Positions 15,878 to 24,964 of a stretch of 64,000 nt of DNA are shown one piece after another. Both the position numbers and the translations under genes were made by a program. Position 1 is the first letter of the stretch, and each line of letters begins with the position of its first letter. The DNA is taken from the NCBI GenBank assembly GCA_046351095.1, contig JAXLZC010000001.1, positions 1,736,001 through 1,800,000 on the forward strand, read 5' to 3'. The stretch is from BQWY01 sp046351095. Lineage in GTDB: Bacteria; Nitrospirota; Nitrospiria; Nitrospirales; Nitrospiraceae. The notes below the pieces were generated by a model. It did not search any database. It saw nothing but the letters and a program-made list of their open reading frames with translations, and had not been told where the DNA came from.

Positions 15878-17049
15878 GCGGCCTCCGTCGCCACCCCATC
15901 GCCGCCTTCGGCCTGCTCCTGCTCCTGGCGGTCCTGGGCATGATCGTATTTCGGCTCACCACCGATGCGAAGCCCGACGCCAAAAAAGCGCGCATCGTGA
16001 CGGTCGGCACCGCAAAACCCCTGCGCGCCGACATGGAGGTGCGCCTGGCCTACACGGCGGACATTTCGCCCAACCAAGTGGTGAACATTTTTTCCCGCGT
16101 CGACGGCTACATCTCCAAGATTCCCGTCGATAAGGGCGACTTCGTGAAGGCGAATCAGTTGCTCATGGAGATCGACCACACCGACTACGTCCACGCGCTC
16201 AACCAGGCGAAGGCCAACCTCAATGCGGCGCGGGCCCGTGTCACGCAGCAAGACGCGGCGGTCCACAATGCGCTGCTGACGCTGAACCGCATGCGCGCGC
16301 TCATCAAGGACCAATTCGTCTCGCAGCAGGATTTGGATACGGCGCAGGTGACGCACGACGGCGCGGTGGCGCAACGCGATTCGTTGCAGGCGCAGGTGCG
16401 GCAGATGGAGGTCGCGCTGCAGCAGGCGGAGACGAACCTGACGTACAGCTACATTCGCGCGCCGTACGCCGGATTCATCGCCGAGCGCAACCTCGACCCC
16501 GGCGCCTACGTGACCGGCTCGACCGCCAGCACCTCGACCATGTCGCGCGGCATCCTCAGCCTGCATGACATCGAAAGCGTGCGCATCCTGATCGAAGTCG
16601 TGGAAAAAGACGTCCCGCTCCTTCAAGTCGGGCAACCGGCCGAGGTGCGCGCAGAAGCCTATCCCGAACGGATCTTCACGGGCACCGTGACGCGCGTCGT
16701 GCAGGCATTGAATCGGCAAACACGCACGATGACCGTCGAAGTCGATCTCCCGAACAAGGACCATGCGCTCAAAGGCGGCATGTTCGCGCGGGTGGAAGTG
16801 ATCGTCGGCACGCGCCCGAACGCGGTGCAAATTCCTATCGACGCCGTCACGCGACTCGAAGAACTGCAGTACGTCTACATCGTCAAAGACGACACCGCGC
16901 ACCGCGTGTCCGTGCAGGTCGGCGCGCGCACCGAAGGCCGCATCGAAATCCTCAGCGGCTTAAGCGGCGACGAACAGGTCGTCGTCACCGGCAAGGACCT
17001 CGTCCATGACGGCCAACCCGTAAAGGTGCAGAGTGTAAGTAAGTCCTGA
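15874..17049 (+). CDS. RND efflux periplasmic adaptor (membrane fusion protein)
   Basis: 391 aa. An N-terminal membrane anchor (about 7-26, FGLLLLLAVLGMIVF) leads to a biotinyl-lipoyl half-motif, a helical hairpin of about 100 residues (ANLNAARARVTQQDAAVHN..., LQAQVRQMEVALQQAETNL) and the second half-motif YIRAPYAGFIAERNLDPGAYV. A beta-barrel and membrane-proximal domain follow. This is the HlyD/AcrA order. It bridges the RND pump encoded 137 bp downstream to an outer-membrane channel, which is not encoded nearby. The start overlaps tetR by 4 bp. Its TGA stop is the last three bases of the first 7-mer of the intergenic heptamer element. Confidence 0.9.
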   Translation: MSGLRRHPIAAFGLLLLLAVLGMIVFRLTTDAKPDAKKARIVTVGTAKPLRADMEVRLAYTADISPNQVVNIFSRVDGYISKIPVDKGDFVKANQLLMEIDHTDYVHALNQAKANLNAARARVTQQDAAVHNALLTLNRMRALIKDQFVSQQDLDTAQVTHDGAVAQRDSLQAQVRQMEVALQQAETNLTYSYIRAPYAGFIAERNLDPGAYVTGSTASTSTMSRGILSLHDIESVRILIEVVEKDVPLLQVGQPAEVRAEAYPERIFTGTVTRVVQALNRQTRTMTVEVDLPNKDHALKGGMFARVEVIVGTRPNAVQIPIDAVTRLEELQYVYIVKDDTAHRVSVQVGARTEGRIEILSGLSGDEQVVVTGKDLVHDGQPVKVQSVSKS

Positions 17050-17176
17050 GTGCTGAGTCCTGAGTGCTGAGTCCTGAGTGCTGAGCGAAGAATGAACTAG
17101 GCATGGCTCCCTCGGCATTCATCATTAAGCACTCATCACTCAACACTGAGCACTCATCACTCAACACTCAGCACTG
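17043..17176 (+). repeat. Heptamer element A: two complementary arms of contiguous 7-bp units
   Basis: Left arm 17043-17098: GTCCTGA and GTGCTGA alternate for six perfect units, then two degenerate ones. Right arm 17114-17176: nine contiguous 7-mers such as AGCACTC, ATCACTC and AACACTC. Read on the other strand the right arm gives GAGTGNT units, the same word as the left arm (GAGTGCT in rotated phase). The two arms can pair into a long imperfect hairpin with a loop of about 15 bp. It fills the gap between the adaptor stop and the RND start. Confidence 0.85.
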
Positions 17177-17186
17177 TTTCTGACCT

Positions 17187-20100
17187 ATGTGGCTGACGCT
17201 GCTCGCACTTCGCAATCGCATCGGCTTTTTGATGCTGTCGCTCGCCATGGTGGTGCTGGGCGTGGTGTCGCTGCAGCGCCTGCCGGTCGATCTCTTCCCG
17301 AACATCCAAGTCCCTGTCGTCATCGTCGGCGTCGTCTATAAAGGCGCGCCGCCGGTCGATATCGAAAAAAGCGTCGTCTACCCGATCGAGAAGGCCGTCA
17401 GCTCCGCGTCGAACGTGGACCACGTCGAGTCTTTCGCGAAGTACGGCATCGGCGCGGTACAGGTCTGGTTCAACTGGGGCGCGGACATCAACGTCGGCCA
17501 GATGGAAGTGATGCAGCGCATCACCCAAATCCTGAACCAACTGCCGCCGGGCGTGATGCAGCCGTTCGTCGTGAAGTTCGACGTGTCGAACATTCCCGTC
17601 GCGTTCGTCACGATGAAAAGCGACAACCTGGACGAACGGGCGTTGTACGACCTCGCGTTCAACACCCTCGCGCCGCAGATCGAACAGATCAGCAACGTGG
17701 CCGCCGCCACGGTCGAAGGCGGACGCATCCGCCAGCTCAACATCAATCTCGACCCCGGCCTGCTGCATGCGCGCGGCTTGTCGATCCTCGACGTCGTCAA
17801 CGCGGTCAAGGCGGCCAACGTGATCCTGCCGTCCGGCAACATCAAGGCGGGCAACCTCGACTACAACGTCTTCACGAACAATCAGTTCACGGCGGTCGAA
17901 CCGATCAACGACGTGGTCGTGCGCGTCGATCCCAAGGGCAATCCCGTTCGCGTGCGCGACCTGGGCACGGTCACCGACTCGTCCGACATCCAGACGAACA
18001 TCGTCCGGACGGACGGCAAAAAAGCCGTCTACCTGCGCGTGAACAAACAACCGATCGCGAACACCGTGCAGGTCGTCGATAAGTTGCGCGAGCAGTTGCC
18101 GAAGTTCCTCGGCATTCCCGCGGGTGTGGAACTCGGCATCTCCTTCGACCAGTCGGTCTACATTCGGCAGTCGATCCAAAACCTGGCAGAACAGGCGCTG
18201 CACGGCTCGCTTTTGGCGGCGCTGGTCATTCTGATTTTTTTGCGTAACATCACCGCGACCCTGATCGTGTCCGTCGCGATTCCGTTGTCGATCCTCGTCA
18301 CGTTCATCGTGATGTACTTCACGAATCAGACACTGAACATTTTTACGCTCGGCGGGCTCGCCCTCGGCATCGGCCGCCTCGTCGACGACAGCATCGTCGA
18401 ACTCGAAAACATCCAACGTCACCTCAACCACACGCCGAACCGGTGGACCGCCATCCTCGACGCCGCGCGCGAAGTCGCCATGCCGATTTTTGCGTCGACC
18501 GTCACCACCGTCGTCGTGTTTTTGCCGATCTTTTTCGTCGTCGGCATCGGCCGCCTGCTGCTGATTCCGTTGACCGTCACGATCGCGATTTCGCTCTTCA
18601 CCTCGTTTTTCGTCTCGCGCACGATCACGCCCGCGCTCTGCTACCGCTTCCTCCACGCGGAGCGCGAACGCAACGCGACCTCCGGTTGGGATCGTTTTAT
18701 GGAGTGGACCCGGCAGCGTTACGAAGCGCTCGACGCCGGCTATCAACAGAGTCTCACCTGGGCGCTACAGCGACGCCGCGGCGTGCTCTTGGCCATCGTC
18801 GGACTGTTCGTCGGCTCGTTGTTCCTCTACCCGTTGCTCGGCAGCGAATTTATCGCCGTCACGGACGAGAGCCAATTTCGCATCGTCGTACGCGCGCCGG
18901 TCGGCCAGCGCGTCGAAAAAACCGAAGTGCAGGTGACCGAGATCGAGCGTGTGTTACGCGAGCACATTCCGCCGCACGAACTCGAAACTGTGGTGTCGAG
19001 CACCGGCGTACTCCAGCAGGGCCGCGCCTCGTTGTTCAACCAAAACACCGGCCCGCACACCTCGGTCATTCAGGTGTACCTCGTGCCGCCCGACCGCCGA
19101 AAACGGACGCAGGTCGAGATCATGAATGAGGTGCGCCCGAAGATCGTCAAGCTCTTCCCGGGCGTCGCGATGTTTTTCGATCCGGGCGGCTTAGTGAAGC
19201 GCATCACAAGCTTCGGCTCGCAGAAAGCGATCGACGTCGAAATTTACGGCTACGAATTCGAGAAGGCGCGCGAGGTCATTCGGCAGGTCGAAGGCGTTAT
19301 GCACGAGGTGAAAGGCGTGGCCGACATCGAAGTCAGCCGCGAGGAAAATTATCCGCAGCTCGACATCCAAGTCGACCGCGAAAAGGCCGCCCTGCTCGGC
19401 ATCAGCGAAGCGGAAGTGGCGAACGCCGTGCTCTATTCGCTGAACGGCAACGGGCAGACCGATCCGATCATCTTTACCGACCCGGAAACGGGCAACGAGT
19501 ATTACATCAGCGCGTGGTTGGACGAACGGTATCGCAAAGATCTCGGCGACCTCGACAACGTGCTGCTCACGACGAAAAACGGGCAGCCGGTGTTGCTGAA
19601 AAATCTCGCAAGCGTGCGCTTTAATTCGGGGCCGGTGAAGGTGGACCGGAAATATTTCCAGCGTGTCATCCACATCACGGCCAATCCCGTCGGGCGTGAC
19701 CTGGGTTCCATCGCAAACGACCTCGACGAACGGCTCGGCGCCCTCCAACTGCCGACCGGCTTCAGCGTGCGGCTGACCGGGCAGATTCAGCAACAACGCG
19801 AGACGTTCGAGGGCCTGATCTTCGCGACGATCCTCGCACTGATGCTCGTCTACATGGTGATGGCCGCGCAGTTTAAGTCGTTGCGCGATCCGTTCATCAT
19901 CATGTTTTCCGTGCCGATGGGATTCCCCGGCGTCATCGTGATGCTGTATCTCACGAAGACGACGCTCTCGACGACCTCGTTCATGGGCATCATCATGATG
20001 CTCGGCATCGTCGTGTCGAACGGCGTGTTACTCGTGGATTATACGAACGTGCTGCGGCGGCGCGGGATCGCCGTGCGGGACGCCGTCGTACAAGCGGCGC

Positions 20101-20381
20101 GCACCAGGCTCCGTCCAATCTTAATGACCTCGCTCGCGACGGTGGTCGGATTGGCGCCGATGGCATTGGGATGGGGCACGGGCGGCGAGACAAATGCGCC
20201 GTTGGCGCGCGCGGTGATCGGCGGCCTCACGGTTTCCACCGTCCTCACGCTGTTTTTGATTCCGCTGTTGTACGTGATCTTGGAAGCGCGGTTCCCGCGT
20301 GTCATGCGGGACGAGCGTGCGGAAGAATCGCCGCCGCGTGCGATGACCGCCGCGACAGCCTCGCCCGCTCCGCAGGTCTAA
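17187..20381 (+). CDS. RND-family efflux pump inner-membrane transporter
   Basis: 1064 aa, full-length for the hydrophobe/amphiphile (AcrB/MexB/MdtB-like) RND family. It has the expected N-terminal TM (residues 12-29), two large periplasmic loops and twelve TM segments. The proton-relay pair is D400-D401 in GRLVDDSIVELENIQ (AcrB D407/D408 equivalent). The C-terminal repeat has GWGTGGETNAPLARAVIGG. It exchanges protons for an exported drug, lipid or metabolite. There is no heavy-metal (CusA) signature. The operon holds regulator, adaptor and pump but no TolC-like channel. The ATG at 17187 follows the heptamer element without a strong Shine-Dalgarno, so element A may affect its translation. Confidence 0.92.
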   Translation: MWLTLLALRNRIGFLMLSLAMVVLGVVSLQRLPVDLFPNIQVPVVIVGVVYKGAPPVDIEKSVVYPIEKAVSSASNVDHVESFAKYGIGAVQVWFNWGADINVGQMEVMQRITQILNQLPPGVMQPFVVKFDVSNIPVAFVTMKSDNLDERALYDLAFNTLAPQIEQISNVAAATVEGGRIRQLNINLDPGLLHARGLSILDVVNAVKAANVILPSGNIKAGNLDYNVFTNNQFTAVEPINDVVVRVDPKGNPVRVRDLGTVTDSSDIQTNIVRTDGKKAVYLRVNKQPIANTVQVVDKLREQLPKFLGIPAGVELGISFDQSVYIRQSIQNLAEQALHGSLLAALVILIFLRNITATLIVSVAIPLSILVTFIVMYFTNQTLNIFTLGGLALGIGRLVDDSIVELENIQRHLNHTPNRWTAILDAAREVAMPIFASTVTTVVVFLPIFFVVGIGRLLLIPLTVTIAISLFTSFFVSRTITPALCYRFLHAERERNATSGWDRFMEWTRQRYEALDAGYQQSLTWALQRRRGVLLAIVGLFVGSLFLYPLLGSEFIAVTDESQFRIVVRAPVGQRVEKTEVQVTEIERVLREHIPPHELETVVSSTGVLQQGRASLFNQNTGPHTSVIQVYLVPPDRRKRTQVEIMNEVRPKIVKLFPGVAMFFDPGGLVKRITSFGSQKAIDVEIYGYEFEKAREVIRQVEGVMHEVKGVADIEVSREENYPQLDIQVDREKAALLGISEAEVANAVLYSLNGNGQTDPIIFTDPETGNEYYISAWLDERYRKDLGDLDNVLLTTKNGQPVLLKNLASVRFNSGPVKVDRKYFQRVIHITANPVGRDLGSIANDLDERLGALQLPTGFSVRLTGQIQQQRETFEGLIFATILALMLVYMVMAAQFKSLRDPFIIMFSVPMGFPGVIVMLYLTKTTLSTTSFMGIIMMLGIVVSNGVLLVDYTNVLRRRGIAVRDAVVQAARTRLRPILMTSLATVVGLAPMALGWGTGGETNAPLARAVIGGLTVSTVLTLFLIPLLYVILEARFPRVMRDERAEESPPRAMTAATASPAPQV

Positions 20382-20786
20382 TTAGGCACGCATGCCTGGG
20401 AACAGACCGCGCAACTGCATCGCCAAACCTAAGTCGCCGCTCACACGCAGCCGTCCGGAGAAGACGGCCATCTGCCCACTCAACTGCCCGCTCAACACCT
20501 TGCGCGCATCGCCCGCATCCATCGCCAACGTCACATGCGGATCGGGATGCATCCCGTCGCTCACCGTGCAGACTCCTCGGTCGATAGCGACCGCGTATTG
20601 CCCGCCGTCCGGTCCGCTCAGGTCGAATTGATAGACCGCCGTGACCCCATCGGCCGCATCGGCGTCGAGTTGTGCGGGGAGCCCATGAAAGAGATCGCGG
20701 AGTGAAGTCGGCCGTGCCACAGCGGCGGGACTATACGCGGCGTCTACGACCCTGTCCAGCACAAGCGGCGGACAGCAGCATCGCAC
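20382..20786 (-). CDS. SCP2 sterol-binding domain protein
   Basis: 134 aa. From about residue 28 the sequence follows the SCP2 domain: DLFHGLPAQLD, YQFDLSGPDGGQYAVAI, VSDGMHPDPHVTLAMDAGDARKVLSGQLSGQMAVFSGRLRVSGDLGLAMQL in outline. SCP2 domains bind lipids or fatty acyl groups in a hydrophobic cavity. The stop codon abuts that of the RND gene (convergent). The start is uncertain because the only in-frame ATG gives a Cys-rich first six residues; a GTG inside the next 15 codons is possible. Confidence 0.75.
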   Translation of the reverse strand: MRCCCPPLVLDRVVDAAYSPAAVARPTSLRDLFHGLPAQLDADAADGVTAVYQFDLSGPDGGQYAVAIDRGVCTVSDGMHPDPHVTLAMDAGDARKVLSGQLSGQMAVFSGRLRVSGDLGLAMQLRGLFPGMRA

Positions 20787-20795
20787 GCGCGTTCA

Positions 20796-20825
20796 TTGAC
20801 AAGGCCGGCGACGCTCGGTGAGAAT
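20796..20825 (+). promoter_or_regulatory. Candidate promoter of the small CxxC protein
   Basis: A perfect TTGACA (20796-20801) is followed after 18 bp by GAGAAT (20820-20825). The transcript would start within a few bases of the ATG at 20833, which has no Shine-Dalgarno, so a leaderless message is possible. The -10 box is weak. Confidence 0.35.
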
Positions 20826-20832
20826 GCGCCGC

Positions 20833-21027
20833 ATGAGTACGCCATCGCCCACGCCCACCTCGACCGCAACGCTCCCCGACCGTCAATGCACCTGGTGTAA
20901 GGTCGCCATGACCAAACGTCTCGTCGCAGGCGGCGCCTTTCTGCACTATACCTGCCCGGTCTGCGTGTTCCAGCACACCACGAAGATCGGCGACGGGCCT
21001 TCGTCCGCACCGGCTGCGAAACACTAA
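20833..21027 (+). CDS. Small zinc-ribbon-like protein (two CxxC pairs)
   Basis: 64 aa. Two CxxC knuckles (CTWC and CPVC), 20 residues apart, flank a short basic segment, a zinc-ribbon pattern. The rest is Ser/Thr/Pro-rich. No family recognised. The ATG at 20833 (MSTPS...) is chosen over GTG 20818 and ATG 20824 because of the candidate promoter position. It converges with the FNR-type reductase gene, overlapping by 4 bp. Confidence 0.5.
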   Translation: MSTPSPTPTSTATLPDRQCTWCKVAMTKRLVAGGAFLHYTCPVCVFQHTTKIGDGPSSAPAAKH

Positions 21028-21767
21028 TCGGCCGGGGCGCCCGTCGGTCGCGCCACCGGCTCGTCGTACCATTTTTCGCGATAGATCGGGCAGAGGCCCA
21101 ACGCGTGGACCGTCGCCGTCACGTCGCGGATCATATCGCCATGGCCGCAGAGGTACACGACGAGATTCGTGACCGACGTAACTCGCTCGCGCACAAGCGT
21201 CGTGACACGGCCGTTGGCGCCCGTCCATCCAGCTTCAGGTTTCGAGAGCGCGACGGTGTAGAAAAAATTCGGATGGCGCGTCGCCAACGCCGCCAACTCG
21301 TCCTGATAATAGAGGTCGCGCTGACTGCGGAGTCCCCACAGGAGTCGCACCTGCGCATCGGGTGTGGCGGCAAGTTTCGCCAAGATCATGGAGCGCAGCG
21401 GCGCAATGCCGGTGCCCGTCGCGACAAACAACAGGGCCTTCCCGCCGTCGTCGCGTAACCGAAAACTCCCCGCCGCGCCTTTGCACTGGACGACAGTTCC
21501 GCGCGCGAGACCGAACAGAAACTGCGTGCCCGGCCCATGGGCCACACGATTAAACAGGAGCGTCAGTCGATCCGCTTGACTGGGCGGCGAGGCGATGGAA
21601 TAGGCGCGTGTCGCCGGATGCGGTTTGCCTTCGACAGGAATCTCGAACGAAATAAATTGTCCAGGTTGAAAGGCCAACTGCGGCGGCGTGCGCAACTGCA
21701 AGTCGAGCTCACGAACGTCGTGCGTGAGGTCTCGAACCGCAACAACTTCCGCCGTGATTGCCTCCAT
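21024..21767 (-). CDS. Ferredoxin-NADP(+) reductase-like FAD/NAD(P)H oxidoreductase
   Basis: 247 aa from the chosen ATG. FAD-binding barrel: FQPGQFISFEIP and the RxYS motif RAYSIASPP. Nucleotide-binding lobe: GTGIAPLRSM, then LLWGLRSQRDLYYQDEL and the C-terminal YLCGHGDMI. No [2Fe-2S] domain is attached, so it is a stand-alone FNR-type flavoprotein moving electrons between NAD(P)H and a separate carrier or enzyme. An upstream in-frame ATG at 21821 would overlap the nitroreductase gene and adds 18 residues unlike the family. With the chosen start, 5 bp separate it from the nitroreductase, so the two flavoproteins are co-transcribed and may form one redox chain. Confidence 0.85.
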   Translation of the reverse strand: MEAITAEVVAVRDLTHDVRELDLQLRTPPQLAFQPGQFISFEIPVEGKPHPATRAYSIASPPSQADRLTLLFNRVAHGPGTQFLFGLARGTVVQCKGAAGSFRLRDDGGKALLFVATGTGIAPLRSMILAKLAATPDAQVRLLWGLRSQRDLYYQDELAALATRHPNFFYTVALSKPEAGWTGANGRVTTLVRERVTSVTNLVVYLCGHGDMIRDVTATVHALGLCPIYREKWYDEPVARPTGAPAD

Positions 21768-21772
21768 CGTGG

Positions 21773-22399
21773 CTACCGTTCCTTTGAAGGCGCGCCCATG
21801 GGCGGCCACGTTGCTTCCCATCGTCCCGCGAATGCGACATCGCTCACCGGTCGGCGACTTCGCGGCGCCAGTTCGCGCTCGCGCAAATAGTCCGGCAAGC
21901 TGTTCGGATCGCCGGTGTACCCGATGGCGATCGCGGCTACCGGTTCGTAGCCCGCCGGAATCTCGAACGTCGCCCGCGCCTGCTCGACGGAAAATCCCGC
22001 CATCTGATGGATAACCAGCCCCATCGCCGTCGCCTGAATCGCGAGCGACGCGGCCGCCTGCCCGACATCGTGCCAGGCATGGCGATTCGGCGTCCCATCA
22101 TCGAACGTCGTCTTCGCCACCGTCAACATCAACACAGGCGCGTATAGCGCCCATGTACGATTGCCCTCCGCGAGACAGGCCACGAATGCTGCGTGCCGCT
22201 CCGCCTGCTCGCGCGTCGCGATCACAAACCGCCAGGGCTGCGCATTGTTGCAGGACGCCGCCCAACGCGCAGCGTCGAGCAAACTGCCGATCTGTTCGGC
22301 ACTGACCGCACGATCCGCAAAGGCGCGCGGACTCCAGCGGCGGCGAATCAGATCGTGTACGGAAAACTGCGTCTCTGCCGGTTTTTCGCGCATCGTCAT
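21773..22399 (-). CDS. Nitroreductase-family flavoprotein
   Basis: 208 aa. It follows the nitroreductase/FMN pattern: IRRRWSPRAF at residues 18-27 (FMN phosphate binding), AARWAASCNNAQPWRFV (active-site loop), DVGQAAASLAIQATAMGLVIHQMAGF and AIAIGY. Such enzymes reduce quinones, nitro groups or flavins with NAD(P)H, or serve in specialised oxidations. The FNR-type reductase follows after 5 bp. Natural substrate unknown. Confidence 0.88.
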   Translation of the reverse strand: MTMREKPAETQFSVHDLIRRRWSPRAFADRAVSAEQIGSLLDAARWAASCNNAQPWRFVIATREQAERHAAFVACLAEGNRTWALYAPVLMLTVAKTTFDDGTPNRHAWHDVGQAAASLAIQATAMGLVIHQMAGFSVEQARATFEIPAGYEPVAAIAIGYTGDPNSLPDYLRERELAPRSRRPVSDVAFAGRWEATWPPMGAPSKER

Positions 22400-22430
22400 G
22401 GCTCACGGTCCTGTGTCGATGGACTCGAAG

Positions 22431-22793
22431 TTAGATCGTCCCTGCCACCTGCGCACGAATCGTTTCGATCCGCCGCCGATTCACGCCGAAGTCGCCGTAA
22501 CCTGTCCGCGACGCCGAGCGACAGTGGATCGTCTTCGTGGCGTCGTCAAACAGAAATTCCACATCGTCGACGAATCGGAAGAGAAAACTCATCGCTTCGA
22601 ACCGAAGATAGTCGTCTCGTTCCTCGACCAACTGCGTACGCGGCAATGAGCCGACGACCTGTTTCAATCGCGTGAGGGCCTCGCGCCGATCGCGCTGATA
22701 CCGAAGCGGCGCGATCGTATGCCCCTCGTCAGCCGCTTGGCTGGACACACAGTTGGGACTGTTGGGACAGGGGGCAAGTTGTGGCATCGTCAA
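22431..22793 (-). CDS. DUF1499-family protein
   Basis: 120 aa. The DUF1499 signature opens the protein (PCPNSPNCVSSQA, residues 8-20) and recurs in RFVDDVEFLFDD and the closing CRSASRTGYGDFGVNRRRIETIR. Function of the family is unknown; members are small, often exported or lipid-anchored, but this copy has no signal peptide. It is 31 bp upstream of the nitroreductase on the same strand and probably in the same transcript. Confidence 0.8.
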   Translation of the reverse strand: MTMPQLAPCPNSPNCVSSQAADEGHTIAPLRYQRDRREALTRLKQVVGSLPRTQLVEERDDYLRFEAMSFLFRFVDDVEFLFDDATKTIHCRSASRTGYGDFGVNRRRIETIRAQVAGTI

Positions 22794-22939
22794 TATCCGT
22801 CTCGCGCGTCGCGCCTACATGTTTCGGCGAACGCCGCGCGCGCGCAGGGCAGACCCTACGAATTCTCCACCGACAGGTCAAGTAGAGGACGCGCGCACGA
22901 CATCCATCGCCCCAAGCCGCTTGATCGACACAGAGCCGC

Positions 22940-24964
22940 ATGGTATGCAGCGCCGTGCGAATCGCCCCCTACGGACTCTCACCGCACTCGCGCGCCGCCT
23001 GGTCGTGGACGCTGCGCCTCGTCTGCCTGGCCGCCTGCCTACTCGCAACGACCGCCTGTACCACGCGTGAGACACGCACCTACGACATTCGGCAGCGCGC
23101 ATTTTTTTACGCGCCGGACCGGCTCGCCGAGGACTACAAAGAAGAATTCGCCTACATCGCCGCCCGCCGCCAGAAAATGTCCGCGGGAACGGTCCAGACC
23201 GCGCCGCCTACCGCACCAGCATCGCCGACCATTCCCCCGCAACTCACCGGCTTGGCGTTTTCGGGCGGTGGGATCCGCTCCGCGACCTTTCATCTCGGCC
23301 TTCTGCAAGCCTTGCAAGACATGGGGCGACTCTCGCAGATCGACTACCTCAGCACCGTCTCCGGCGGCTCCTACATTGCCGGATGGCTCGCGGGCCATCT
23401 CGGCGCCGACGCGTACGACGAATACGGCAACCTCGTGCGCACGGACCGGCTCACGCGGATGCTCGATTCGCGCGAAGATTTTGTCGCGCATCTGCGGCAC
23501 CATTCGGGATTTCTTCGCGAGGATGGATTCTGGGAAGGGCCTGCGCTGGTGTGGGGTTACCTGTGGCGGTTGCCCGCACATCTCTTAGTCGATGTGGCGT
23601 TGCATTTCAAAGGCTCGCCGAACGTCAGCAACTACATCCACCTCTTCACACCGTACCAACAGCGGATCGAAGCGACCTATCTACGTGGGCAGCGCGACCG
23701 TCCGATGACGAAGATCAACGGGACGCGCACGCTCGGCCCCTATCTCATCCTGAACAGCAACCTCGTCAACCGCGGACGTCCGCGCAGTTATCCCACAGAA
23801 GACGACCGGCCCTATCGCGACCATTTTAATTTCGAATTCACGAAACACTTCACCGGCTCGGACGGCATCGGCTATGTGGACACGCAGGGGTTCGGCTTAC
23901 CGGTCCAACGCGTGCTGGATGCGAACCGTGAACCGGCGGCCGACGATCCGCGCTTTGTCGAAGTACTCGCCCCGCCCGACGACGAATGCGGCGCGCGCCC
24001 TCGCCTGCGGCCTCGCGAGGACTATTGCTTGCGCCTGTCCGAAGCGATGACGGCCTCCGGCGCCGGCCTCAACGTCGCCAGCTTACGCGGCGAATGGGTA
24101 CGCGACGATGTGGGTCGGACATTGATCGGGATAGGACTCGCACCGTTCAACTTCAACAACCAATTCGAGGCGTATAACTTCGCGCGCCGCTGGAACGGAT
24201 TATTCGGCGGCCTCTGGGACTATGCGCGGATGATGACCGTCGAGCGCCTGTTTCCCGACACACGCAGCCGCTGGCTCGAAATTACCGACGGCTCGTTCTA
24301 CGACAACCTCGGTGCACAAACCCTGTTACGACGCAACGTATCGCACCTGATCGTCGGCGACGCCACACTCGACCCGCATTGGGACTATCACTACCTCCGT
24401 ACGCTGCAGGAGCGCGTGCGGGACTATTTCGGCGACGGCGTCCAATGGTGCGGCGAAATTCCGGCCACAGGGGATGTCACCTGGTACCGGCGTTTTTGGG
24501 TGCAGCGACCGGCAGCGAACGGACAACCAGGCGGCGTCACGATCCTGCACTACCTCAAACCCTTCGTCGAAAATCCGACCATCATGACGCGCCCCCATTG
24601 GTTCAGGGATCCGGATCGGCTGCTCATCGCGCCGAATCCGGAAGCCAGCGCGCGCGGCGCAACTGTGGACCTCCGCGAAGCCGGTCGCCTCCCCGGACAT
24701 CTCGACGTCGCGTATCTCCAGAGTCTTACCTACGATCCACATGTGTTGGAAGAGATGGCCGACGGCGTGAAGAAGGTCACGATGTTTGCGCAGACCGCCG
24801 CGGCCGGCGATTTCCCGCAAACGGAAACGTTGGTGCAGTGGTTTACGCTGGAAGAGTTCGAAGCCTATCGGTATCTCGGCTACTTGATGGGCTGGGCCTA
24901 CGGACCGCAGATGGCGTTCGACGAATCGGCGCTCACACCGACGGCGAAGTGTACGGCACTCTAA
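22940..24964 (+). CDS. Patatin-like phospholipase lipoprotein
   Basis: 674 aa. Lipoprotein signal with the lipobox cysteine at C40 (ATTAC). The patatin fold starts near residue 102: oxyanion loop SGGGIRSATFHLG (108-120), nucleophile S141 in STVSGGSY, and catalytic aspartate D450 in ITDGSFYDN. Patatins hydrolyse acyl esters of lipids with a Ser-Asp dyad. The distance between the two residues (about 310) is larger than in small patatins, with an insertion of unknown role, and about 200 residues follow the dyad. Lipid anchoring places it in the envelope. The 3' end overlaps the convergent FKBP gene by 4 bp. Confidence 0.82.
   Translation: MVCSAVRIAPYGLSPHSRAAWSWTLRLVCLAACLLATTACTTRETRTYDIRQRAFFYAPDRLAEDYKEEFAYIAARRQKMSAGTVQTAPPTAPASPTIPPQLTGLAFSGGGIRSATFHLGLLQALQDMGRLSQIDYLSTVSGGSYIAGWLAGHLGADAYDEYGNLVRTDRLTRMLDSREDFVAHLRHHSGFLREDGFWEGPALVWGYLWRLPAHLLVDVALHFKGSPNVSNYIHLFTPYQQRIEATYLRGQRDRPMTKINGTRTLGPYLILNSNLVNRGRPRSYPTEDDRPYRDHFNFEFTKHFTGSDGIGYVDTQGFGLPVQRVLDANREPAADDPRFVEVLAPPDDECGARPRLRPREDYCLRLSEAMTASGAGLNVASLRGEWVRDDVGRTLIGIGLAPFNFNNQFEAYNFARRWNGLFGGLWDYARMMTVERLFPDTRSRWLEITDGSFYDNLGAQTLLRRNVSHLIVGDATLDPHWDYHYLRTLQERVRDYFGDGVQWCGEIPATGDVTWYRRFWVQRPAANGQPGGVTILHYLKPFVENPTIMTRPHWFRDPDRLLIAPNPEASARGATVDLREAGRLPGHLDVAYLQSLTYDPHVLEEMADGVKKVTMFAQTAAAGDFPQTETLVQWFTLEEFEAYRYLGYLMGWAYGPQMAFDESALTPTAKCTAL

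Noticed and set aside
14836..16902. A 688-codon open frame on the minus strand opposite tetR and the adaptor gene
   Set aside because: Its translation is Arg/His/Val-rich without domains; it mirrors the third-codon GC bias of the two real plus-strand genes, which have clear domains.
17043..17176. The heptamer arrays as a CRISPR-like or tandem-repeat satellite
   Set aside because: Units are contiguous without spacers, too short for CRISPR repeats, and lie in paired complementary arms between coding genes.
17157..18746. A 529-codon open frame on the minus strand opposite the RND pump
   Set aside because: Low-complexity Asp/Arg/Val translation, no domain. The plus strand encodes a complete RND protein.
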